9,990 nucleotides of DNA. Source: an uncultured Oscillospiraceae bacterium (lineage in GTDB: Bacteria > Bacillota > Clostridia > Oscillospirales > Acutalibacteraceae). The DNA is taken from positions 1 to 9,990 of the forward strand of contig UQFL01000065.1 of assembly GCA_900540305.1 (NCBI GenBank). Direction: 5' to 3'. The translations under genes were made by a program, and so were the position numbers. The notes beneath the pieces were generated by a model that did not search any database, was not told the DNA's origin, and saw only the letters and a list, made by a program, of their open reading frames with translations. This document shows positions 1 to 5,393 of the stretch, piece after piece. Position 1 is the first letter of the stretch, and each line of letters starts with the position of its first letter.

Positions 1-52
1 TAAAAAATATTATTACCAAATTTGATAAAAAAATTATAATTTTTAAAAATTA

Positions 53-763
53 TCAGTAATAATAAGAAAAAACTTTATAATCGCCGCTCTTAATCATATA
101 CGCCGCAAGCTGAATTACGCCCGTAATGATAATTAAAACGGTCAATATGCGAAGAATTTTTGCGTATCTTTCCAAGTGGTCTTTCATTTTCAACCAGCTC
201 AGTTTTTCAACTTCAGAGCTGATTTTTTTGATTTTAATTATATGAACGCCCGAAAGTATTCCGAAAACTGCGTTGAGCAAAGCGCAGAGTAAAAACAGCA
301 TAGTAAAAATTAAAATTATATAATAAACAATATTTAAACCTAATTCGGAATTTATGTAGCAGTCAGCGCCACAGCGTATCTCATCATAAAACTGAACATA
401 ATCCTTATCAATAAATACCGCAGGAAAATCAAAGATAAAGCCGATAACGCTGTAACCTGCGGGAAGATAAATTGCATAGGCAGGAATACATATTGCAAGC
501 CCTGCGTTAACAATGCCCCACAGAATTGAAAGCACGGAAAAGCCGTGTTTCAGGCAGAGATTATAACAAATACTGCCCGAAGCGAAAGACACTATTGACA
601 TAATCATCGCCCGCGGAACAATTACATCAGGGTCTGTTGAGATTATCATATAATCTAAAACATAAAAGCCGTAATAAACAATGCTTAAAATAAAAACAAT
701 AAATGAAATAACTGCAATGGAAAGATAATAATTTTTGCTGTGCTTTTTTGACGAAGTTTTCAT
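53..763 (-). CDS. Unrecognised multi-pass membrane protein, 236 aa
   Basis: I do not recognise the family. The frame is open from 790, but the ATG at 763 is the better start: an AGGCGGTGAT stretch, close to a full Shine-Dalgarno sequence, lies just before it, and the protein then begins MKTSSKKHSK, a basic tail followed directly by a hydrophobic segment. Hydrophobic stretches lie at about 14-38, 50-70, 74-98, 142-176 (long enough for one long or two short helices) and 203-224, with a weaker one at 102-118, giving roughly five or six membrane spans. A charged stretch at 177-202, rich in Lys and Glu, is probably a cytoplasmic loop. Two cysteines (C131, C135) sit in the polar stretch before the long hydrophobic block. 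It is transcribed alone, downstream of the aldolase terminator, so the neighbours give no hint of its role. It is real as a gene (long frame, good ribosome binding site), but no function can be assigned. Confidence 0.75.
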   Translation of the reverse strand: MKTSSKKHSKNYYLSIAVISFIVFILSIVYYGFYVLDYMIISTDPDVIVPRAMIMSIVSFASGSICYNLCLKHGFSVLSILWGIVNAGLAICIPAYAIYLPAGYSVIGFIFDFPAVFIDKDYVQFYDEIRCGADCYINSELGLNIVYYIILIFTMLFLLCALLNAVFGILSGVHIIKIKKISSEVEKLSWLKMKDHLERYAKILRILTVLIIITGVIQLAAYMIKSGDYKVFSYYY

Positions 764-816
764 AAAATCACCGCCTTTTATATGCCGCAAATATATTTAA
801 TTTATCCTCTAATTAA

Positions 817-845
817 AATAAAATATAAAAAGACGATACAGTCAA
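817..845 (-). promoter_or_regulatory. Possible promoter of the membrane-protein gene
   Basis: On the minus strand, TTGACT (840-845) is followed after 17 bp by TTTATT (817-822), which matches four of six bases of a -10 box. The region is very AT-rich, so chance matches are likely. It is proposed because the gene at 53-763 needs its own promoter downstream of the aldolase terminator. Confidence 0.3.
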
Positions 846-867
846 TAAATTAACAATAAATAAAAAA

Positions 868-907
868 TTAAATAAAAATAAAAATCCCGCCTCTTGCGAA
901 GCGGGAT
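868..907 (-). terminator. Rho-independent terminator of the aldolase gene
   Basis: On the minus strand the arms ATCCCGC (901-907) and GCGGGAT (884-890) form a 7-bp GC-rich stem. The loop is about 10 nt and could pair further internally. A T-rich run follows at about 868-883. It starts 25 bp after the aldolase stop codon and separates that transcript from the membrane-protein gene. Confidence 0.85.
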
Positions 908-931
908 AATAAACTAAATTTTAAATATAAA

Positions 932-1873
932 TTAGTCGTTTGCGTGGCCTGTTGCGCCGAATACAGCATCAATCTTATGAGCAACAACCTCTTCAATAAG
1001 GTCTCTTGCAGGAGTAAGATACTGACGGGGGTCGAAATGAGTCGGGTTCTCAGTAAGATACTTTCTGAGAGCTGCTGTCATTGCGATACGAATGTCTGAG
1101 TCAACATTAATTTTGCAAACTGCCATTGAAGCTGCCTTGCGGAGCATATCCTCGGGGATACCGATAGCGTCGGGCATCTCGCCGCCGTATTCGTTGATCA
1201 TCTTGATGTGATCCTGGTTTACTGATGATGCGCCGTGAAGAACGATCGGGAAACCAGGAAGCTTCTTCTGAATCTCTTCAAGAATGTCAAAACGAAGCTG
1301 AGGATTCTGACCGGGCTTGAATTTGTATGCGCCGTGTGATGTGCCGATAGCGATAGCAAGTGAGTCAACGCCTGTTGCCTTAACAAACTCATAAGCTTCG
1401 TCAGGGCTTGTGAACATAGCGTTTTCAGCGTCTACCTGAACATCGTCTTCAACGCCTGCAAGTGTGCCAAGCTCGCCCTCAACAACAACGCCGCGAGCGT
1501 GAGCATATTCAACAACCTTCTTTGTAACGGCAATGTTCTCTTCAAAGGGAAGTGAAGAACCGTCAATCATAACAGAAGTGAAACCGCCGTCAATGCAGTC
1601 TTTGCAGGTTTCAAAGTTCGGGCCGTGGTCAAGATGAAGAGCAATCGGAAGGCCTGTTTCTTCAGCAGCAGCCTTAACCATTGCAACAAGGTAACCGTGA
1701 GATGCATATTTGCGTGCGCCTGCTGAGCATTGAAGAATAACGGGAGCGTTAAGCTTCTTAGCAGCACGGGTTATGCCCTGAACGATTTCCATATTGTTTA
1801 CATTAAATGCGCCGATAGCATAGCCGCCTTCGTATGCTTTTTCAAACATTTCTTTTGTAGTTACAAGTGGCAT
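932..1873 (-). CDS. fba: Class II fructose-bisphosphate aldolase, 313 aa
   Basis: A zinc-dependent aldolase that reversibly splits fructose 1,6-bisphosphate into dihydroxyacetone phosphate and glyceraldehyde 3-phosphate in glycolysis and gluconeogenesis; cytoplasmic. Class II landmarks are present in order: GAFNVNN (21-27); LHLDHG with the catalytic-type D82 and zinc ligand H83; VEGELG (131-136) with the conserved acidic residues; GTSHG with H180; LHGASS with zinc ligand H213; and the phosphate-binding NVDSD (256-260), a mild variant of the more usual NxDTD. The length fits the roughly 305-320 aa clostridial form rather than the shorter Bacillus type. The start at 1873 is set by AGGAGAT eight bases upstream. 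The gene is monocistronic, with its own promoter and terminator. The related class II sugar aldolases (tagatose- or ketose-bisphosphate) are the main alternative, but an isolated housekeeping locus and this long form favour the glycolytic enzyme. Confidence 0.95.
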   Translation of the reverse strand: MPLVTTKEMFEKAYEGGYAIGAFNVNNMEIVQGITRAAKKLNAPVILQCSAGARKYASHGYLVAMVKAAAEETGLPIALHLDHGPNFETCKDCIDGGFTSVMIDGSSLPFEENIAVTKKVVEYAHARGVVVEGELGTLAGVEDDVQVDAENAMFTSPDEAYEFVKATGVDSLAIAIGTSHGAYKFKPGQNPQLRFDILEEIQKKLPGFPIVLHGASSVNQDHIKMINEYGGEMPDAIGIPEDMLRKAASMAVCKINVDSDIRIAMTAALRKYLTENPTHFDPRQYLTPARDLIEEVVAHKIDAVFGATGHAND

Positions 1874-1900
1874 AATTTAAATCTCCTATAAATTATTTGA

Positions 1901-1914
1901 ATTTCATTTGAAAT
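1901..1914. repeat. Small inverted repeat in the aldolase leader
   Basis: ATTTCA-TT-TGAAAT is a perfect 6+6 inverted repeat just downstream of the predicted transcription start. A related ATTTGAA direct repeat occurs at 1895-1901 and 1906-1912. It could be an operator or a weak RNA hairpin. In sequence this AT-rich it may also be chance. Confidence 0.35.
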
Positions 1915-1926
1915 CCTTACTCTGTT

Positions 1927-1955
1927 ATTATACAGCATTGATAAAAAAATAGCAA
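1927..1955 (-). promoter_or_regulatory. Promoter of fba
   Basis: On the minus strand, TTGCTA (1950-1955; four of six consensus bases) is followed after 17 bp by a perfect TATAAT (1927-1932). The spacer contains a run of seven T. Transcription should start near 1920, giving a leader of about 46 nt before the aldolase ATG. Confidence 0.75.
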
Positions 1956-2029
1956 TTAAAATACTGCAACAATTTACTTTTTTGATATAAAATAAAGCCT
2001 GCAACACAGGTAAATTTTGTATATTTTGA

Positions 2030-2061
2030 AAGTAAAAAGAAAGAGCGCGGCTTTACCGCGC
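2030..2061 (-). terminator. Rho-independent terminator of ribU
   Basis: On the minus strand GCGCGG (2056-2061) pairs with CCGCGC (2045-2050) across a 5-nt loop, an all-GC 6-bp stem. A T-rich tract (TCTTTCTTTTTAC) follows. It begins 6 bp after the stop codon of the riboflavin transporter gene. Confidence 0.88.
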
Positions 2062-2067
2062 CCTATT

Positions 2068-2673
2068 TTAAACATTTATATTTGTCTTTATAAGCTTTTC
2101 AAGCGGTTTGTAAATAATGCAGGTGAACACAACGGAAATAAGTCCTTTTACAATTGTGAACGGAACATTGAAAACAAGAAGCGCTTCTTCAATGCTTTCT
2201 GTTGACGGGCGTATTACCTGATACATATCAAGAATAGCCTCTTTGGGAAGACCCATAACCGAATAATAAAGCGGATAAATAACGAAATTGTTAAACGGCA
2301 GAGAAACGATTCCCATAACGATTGCGCCCACAATTCCGCCGATTGCAACGCCCTTTATTGACGGCATTTTTTTGTAAATAAGACCTGCTGTAAGTACGAA
2401 AGACGCGCTTAAAACAAAGTTTGAAAGCTCGCCTATTCCTGCGCTTGAGCCTGTTGCGATATGAACAACATTTCTGATAAGCGTTATTACAACGCCTGCA
2501 ACGGGTCCGCAAACGATAGCGCCGATAAAGCCCGGTAAATCGGAAAAATCAAGCTTTATGAAGCTTGGCACAACAGGAACTGAAACTTCCACAAACTGAA
2601 GTATGATTCCTATTGCGGAAAGCATTGCGCAGATGGTGATTTTTCTTGTGAGTGATTTTGAGTTTGTTTTCAT
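2068..2673 (-). CDS. ribU: Riboflavin ECF transporter S component (RibU), 201 aa
   Basis: The membrane-embedded substrate-binding subunit of a group II ECF transporter. It captures riboflavin and docks on a shared EcfA/EcfA'/EcfT energising module, which is not encoded in this window. Family features visible: a basic N-terminus followed by helix 1 with the AxxxA motif (A16, A20) typical of S components for contact with EcfT; the RibU-type block KLDFSDLPGF (40-49) and the following helix; GELSNF (81-86); NNFVIYPLY (128-136); and FNVPFTIVKG (168-177) before the last helix. About six membrane helices are visible, and the length is normal for the family. The start at 2673 follows AAAGGAG with a 9-nt spacing. 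The gene is alone behind an FMN riboswitch with its own terminator, which independently supports riboflavin as the substrate: when FMN is plentiful, uptake is switched off. Confidence 0.95.
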   Translation of the reverse strand: MKTNSKSLTRKITICAMLSAIGIILQFVEVSVPVVPSFIKLDFSDLPGFIGAIVCGPVAGVVITLIRNVVHIATGSSAGIGELSNFVLSASFVLTAGLIYKKMPSIKGVAIGGIVGAIVMGIVSLPFNNFVIYPLYYSVMGLPKEAILDMYQVIRPSTESIEEALLVFNVPFTIVKGLISVVFTCIIYKPLEKLIKTNINV

Positions 2674-2706
2674 TGTTCTTTTCTCCTTTCGGGTTTAACC
2701 CAAGGG

Positions 2707-2746
2707 CAAAAGAGAAGCCCTAAGCGTAAAAGAATACACTTAGGGC
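2707..2746 (-). terminator. Riboswitch-controlled intrinsic terminator
   Basis: On the minus strand a 12-bp stem (GCCCTAAGTGTA at 2735-2746 with TACGCTTAGGGC at 2717-2728, one G-U pair) closes a 6-nt loop and is followed by TTCTCTTTTG. It lies between the FMN aptamer and the ribU ribosome binding site, so it is the expression platform: formed when FMN is bound, disrupted when it is not. A nested antiterminator can be drawn. AAATGT of the aptamer P1 3' strand (2775-2780) pairs with ACATTT (2749-2754), and AGGGCG of the aptamer 5' side (2896-2901) pairs with CGCCCT (2742-2747), which removes the base of the terminator stem. The antiterminator is inference. Confidence 0.85.
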
Positions 2747-2773
2747 GCAAATGTCTGCAAAAATAGTATTGTT

Positions 2774-2910
2774 AACATTTTCTCTCATCCGGACTTTAAC
2801 CGTCGGTATCGGAATTTCACCGATTCGGCCGCGTGAAGCGGTTCGCAGACTTTGAAGTAACTCATTCTTCTTACTGCCGGTGGGGAATTTCGCCCCGCCC
2901 TGAAAATATT
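2774..2910 (-). ncRNA. FMN riboswitch (RFN element)
   Basis: The minus strand carries the conserved RFN blocks in order: AGGGCGGGGCGAAATTCCCC, ACCGGC, GTCTGCGA, CGGTGAAATTCCGATACCGA, CGGTTAAAGTCCGGATGAGAG. The closing stem P1 is 9 bp: AATATTTTC (2902-2910) with GAAAATGTT (2774-2782), including one G-U pair. The predicted transcription start, near 2914, is only a few bases before P1. FMN binding is expected to stabilise P1 and allow the downstream terminator to form, reducing ribU expression. Confidence 0.97.
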
Positions 2911-2920
2911 TTGCATTAAT

Positions 2921-2949
2921 ATTATATTCGCTCATAATATTTTTGTCAA
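2921..2949 (-). promoter_or_regulatory. Promoter of the ribU transcript (perfect consensus)
   Basis: On the minus strand TTGACA (2944-2949) is followed after exactly 17 bp by TATAAT (2921-2926), a full match to the housekeeping sigma-factor consensus. Its -35 box is only 7 bp from the -35 box of the divergent arsR promoter. Confidence 0.92.
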
Positions 2950-2956
2950 TATGGTG

Positions 2957-2985
2957 TTGACAGAATATATTAGCAGTGATATAAT
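2957..2985 (+). promoter_or_regulatory. Promoter of the arsR-ATPase operon (perfect consensus)
   Basis: TTGACA (2957-2962), 17 bp, TATAAT (2980-2985): a full consensus match. Transcription should start near 2992, inside the left arm of the palindromic operator, so such a strong promoter would need repression to stay silent. Confidence 0.93.
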
Positions 2986-2989
2986 GCAC

Positions 2990-3009
2990 ATATGAACAAG
3001 TGTTCATAT
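2990..3009. promoter_or_regulatory. ArsR/SmtB-type operator palindrome
   Basis: ATATGAACA-AG-TGTTCATAT is a perfect 9+9 inverted repeat with a 2-bp centre. The TGAACA...TGTTCA core is what SmtB/CzrA-type metal repressors typically bind. It covers the predicted transcription start, 4 bp after the -10 box, so a bound repressor would block RNA polymerase. Release of the repressor by metal would derepress the regulator and the pump together. Confidence 0.88.
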
Positions 3010-3031
3010 AATATACAAAGGAGGAGATACT

Positions 3032-3316
3032 GTGCCGGACGAGGAAATGATTTATGACCTTGCTGATTTGTTTAAAATATTTTCAGATTCAACAAGGCTG
3101 AAAATTCTCTGTTCTCTTTTTGACAAGAGCCTTAATGTAACAGAAATAACGGCGGCAACGGGAGTTTCGCAGACAGCGGTCTCGCACCAGCTGAGAACGC
3201 TCAAGCAAAATCATCTTGTAAAATATTCAAGGGACGGAAAACAGATAGTTTATTCCCTTTCGGACAGCCATGTCAAATCAATTATCAACTGCGGCATGGA
3301 GCATATAGAAGAATAG
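3032..3316 (+). CDS. ArsR/SmtB-family metal-sensing repressor, 94 aa
   Basis: A small dimeric winged-helix repressor that leaves its operator when metal binds. The start is GTG at 3032, chosen because AAAGGAGGAG ends six bases upstream; the next ATG, at 3047, would be too far from it. Family features: FKIFSDSTRLKIL (14-26), the helix-turn-helix LNVTEITAATGVSQTAVSHQLRTLKQNHLV (34-63), and the wing RDGKQIVYSL (67-76). The C-terminal helix carries D78-x-H80-(10)-H91-x2-E94, the same spacing and residues as the alpha-5 zinc site of SmtB. The alpha-3 Cys pair (CxC) of CadC/ArsR sensors is absent. This points to zinc (perhaps also cobalt or cadmium) rather than a thiol-based cadmium/lead or arsenic sensor. 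The stop TAG overlaps the ATPase ribosome binding site, and the next gene starts 10 bases later, so the two are translated from one mRNA. Comparable genes are named czrA or smtB; the exact name is left open. Confidence 0.93.
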   Translation: MPDEEMIYDLADLFKIFSDSTRLKILCSLFDKSLNVTEITAATGVSQTAVSHQLRTLKQNHLVKYSRDGKQIVYSLSDSHVKSIINCGMEHIEE

Positions 3317-3325
3317 GAGGAAATT

Positions 3326-5338
3326 ATGAGCAATAAAAAGAAAAATGCAGTCTGCGCTGACGAGGCTTGCAGCTGCGGTCATAATCACGAAGAGCATTGC
3401 CACTGCCATGATGACTCTTGCGGCTGCGGTCACGACCATTCGGCAGAGGTGGATAAAAAGCAGTTTTGGTTTAAAGTCGGTTTCGGCGGCTTTATGTTTG
3501 TGCTCGGATATATTTTTACGGAGCTTGTTTCGATTAACGAATATATACCGCTGATATGCTTCGGAATTTCGTATATCGTTGTCGGCTTTGATATTGTTAA
3601 AGAAGCCGTTGAGGGCGTAATAAAAGGAAATATTTTTAATGAAAATTTCCTTATGACAATAGCGTCAATCGGTGCATTCGTTATAGGCGAATATTCAGAG
3701 GGCTGTGCCGTTGTTCTGCTTTATACAATAGGCGAATATCTTCAGAGCGTGGCGCTCGGTAAAAGCAGAAAATCAATAACGGATATGCTGAAATCAACAC
3801 CGCAGAAAGTTATTGTTGAAAAAGACGGAAAACAGATTGAAACAGACCCTGAAAAAGTGAGTGTCGGCGATATATTCATTGTAAACCCTGGCGAGAAAAT
3901 AGAACTTGACGGCGTTGTTGTCAGCGGTAATGCCGAGGTGGATACCGCGGCGCTTACGGGAGAGAGTATTCCCGCTTCTGTTTCGGAAGGGGACGAGATT
4001 TTCTCAGGCTCAATAAATGTTGACGGTATGCTGAAAATCAGGGCAACAAAGCCTTACAGCGAATCAACCGTTTCAAGAATAATGAGTATGATTGAGGACG
4101 CAAACGGTCAAAAGAGCAAAACTGAAAAATTTATCAGCCGTTTTGCAAAAATCTATACGCCAATCGTGTGCCTTATCGCACTTCTTATAATCGTTGTGCC
4201 CCCGCTTTTCTTCGGCGGAGAATGGAAAGAGTGGGCATACAGAGGACTTTCCGCCCTTGTTGTATCCTGCCCCTGCGCAATAGTTATTTCAATTCCGCTC
4301 GGATTTTTCGGCGGCCTCGGAAGCTGTTCTAAAAACGGTATTCTCATTAAGGGAAGCAATCATCTTGAAATGCTTTCAAAATTCAATGTTGCCGTATTCG
4401 ATAAAACGGGAACAATCACAAGCGGCAAGTTTGAATGTGTAAAATGCGAGTGTGTAAACTGCCACTGCACAGATAAGGTTGAACACAGAGAACTATTAGG
4501 TCTTATAGCAGCGTGTGAAAGATATTCAACTCATCCCATTGCAAAATCTGTATCTCTTGCATTCGGTCAGTATGCCGATGACTTTGAGATAACAAACGCA
4601 AAAAACTTCCCCGGAATGGGCGTTTCTGCTCAGATTGACGGTAAAACTTATTACGCAGGCAACGAAAAGCTTATGCAGAAAGTCGGCGTTGATTTCAAGG
4701 AAACAAATATTATAGGCACGGCAATTTATCTCTGCTCAGAAACGGAATTTCTCGGCGATATTGTCTTTGCCGATGTCATTAAGCAGGACAGTAAGGAAGC
4801 CGTTTCAAGGCTTTACGATATGGGCGTAAAGAAAACAGTTATGCTCACGGGCGACAAGGCTGAAATCGCAGAAGATATTGCGAAAAAAGCAGGTATCAAT
4901 GAATATTATTCAAAGCTTTTGCCTGATGAAAAGGTTAAAAAGGTGCAGGAACTTTCACAGGAAGACGGCAATATCGTTCTCTATACGGGCGACGGTATAA
5001 ACGACGCTCCCGTGCTTGCAACAGCTGATCTTGGCGTTGCAATGGGCACAATAGGCTCCGATGTTGCAATAGAGGCGGCGGATGTTGTTATAATGAGCGA
5101 CAGTCTTTCAAAAATCCCTGTCGGCAGAAAAATCGCCAAGAAAACTATGACTATCGTTCACGAAAACATTATTTTCAGTATCGGTGTAAAACTCCTTATA
5201 ATTATAGGCTGTGCTGTCGGAATATTTGATGAAAACGCAATGTGGCTCGCCGTGTTCGGCGATGTGGGCGTGTGCCTGCTTGCCGTTGCAAACTCACTTC
5301 GCACCCTCGGCTTTAAGGATAAATTCAAAAAACAATAA
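3326..5338 (+). CDS. Zn/Cd/Pb-exporting P1B-type ATPase, 670 aa
   Basis: An ATP-driven pump that moves divalent soft metals out of the cytoplasm (ZntA/CadA type). Domains in order: a His/Cys-rich tail at 10-38 with seven Cys and seven His; two pairs of membrane helices at about 47-90 and 107-145; an actuator domain with TGES (211-214); the metal-site helix SCPC (314-317); the phosphorylated aspartate D359 in DKTGT; the HP motif (403-404); TGD (508-510); GDGIND (555-560); and two final helices carrying N614-x7-K622 and D646-V-G. CPC plus Nx7K and DxG is the signature of the Zn/Cd/Pb subclass (P1B-2). Odd points: there is no ferredoxin-like HMA domain with a CxxC, only the disordered His/Cys tail. 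A second cluster, C371, C374, C376, C379, H380, C381, sits just after the phosphorylation motif. It is translated from GGAGG overlapping the repressor stop codon. Zinc or cadmium is the expected substrate, matching the SmtB-like sensor. zntA or cadA would be the usual name. Confidence 0.96.
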   Translation: MSNKKKNAVCADEACSCGHNHEEHCHCHDDSCGCGHDHSAEVDKKQFWFKVGFGGFMFVLGYIFTELVSINEYIPLICFGISYIVVGFDIVKEAVEGVIKGNIFNENFLMTIASIGAFVIGEYSEGCAVVLLYTIGEYLQSVALGKSRKSITDMLKSTPQKVIVEKDGKQIETDPEKVSVGDIFIVNPGEKIELDGVVVSGNAEVDTAALTGESIPASVSEGDEIFSGSINVDGMLKIRATKPYSESTVSRIMSMIEDANGQKSKTEKFISRFAKIYTPIVCLIALLIIVVPPLFFGGEWKEWAYRGLSALVVSCPCAIVISIPLGFFGGLGSCSKNGILIKGSNHLEMLSKFNVAVFDKTGTITSGKFECVKCECVNCHCTDKVEHRELLGLIAACERYSTHPIAKSVSLAFGQYADDFEITNAKNFPGMGVSAQIDGKTYYAGNEKLMQKVGVDFKETNIIGTAIYLCSETEFLGDIVFADVIKQDSKEAVSRLYDMGVKKTVMLTGDKAEIAEDIAKKAGINEYYSKLLPDEKVKKVQELSQEDGNIVLYTGDGINDAPVLATADLGVAMGTIGSDVAIEAADVVIMSDSLSKIPVGRKIAKKTMTIVHENIIFSIGVKLLIIIGCAVGIFDENAMWLAVFGDVGVCLLAVANSLRTLGFKDKFKKQ

Positions 5339-5351
5339 TCATAATAAAAAT

Positions 5352-5390
5352 ACTCCCCGAAACGATTGCTTCGGGGAGTTGTTTTATACC
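5352..5390 (+). terminator. Bidirectional terminator between convergent genes
   Basis: ACTCCCCGAA (5352-5361) pairs perfectly with TTCGGGGAGT (5370-5379) across an 8-nt loop and is followed by TGTTTTATACC on the plus strand. On the minus strand the same hairpin is followed by ATTTTTATTAT. It therefore can end both the ATPase operon and the convergent toroid gene, whose stop codon is at 5394. Confidence 0.92.
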
Positions 5391-5393
5391 TTT

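Noticed and set aside
23..55. AT-only palindrome at the stop codon of the membrane protein (ATAATTTTTAAAAATTAT at 36-53)
   Set aside because: An A/T-only stem is too weak to call a terminator, and such palindromes are expected by chance in sequence this AT-rich.
764..790. Upstream ATG at 790 for the membrane protein
   Set aside because: The ATG at 763 has the AGGCGGTGAT ribosome binding site and gives a normal basic N-terminus; the extra nine residues would be encoded by the leader.
2017..2205. 62-codon plus-strand open frame
   Set aside because: It runs across the ribU terminator and the antisense of ribU, with no ribosome binding site of note.
2720..3007. 95-codon minus-strand open frame
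   Set aside because: It covers the FMN riboswitch, its terminator and the divergent promoters; structured RNA explains the sequence.
3032..5338. Arsenic resistance operon
   Set aside because: The ArsR-family sensor lacks the thiol site and the pump is a CPC-type P1B-2 ATPase, not an arsenite transporter.
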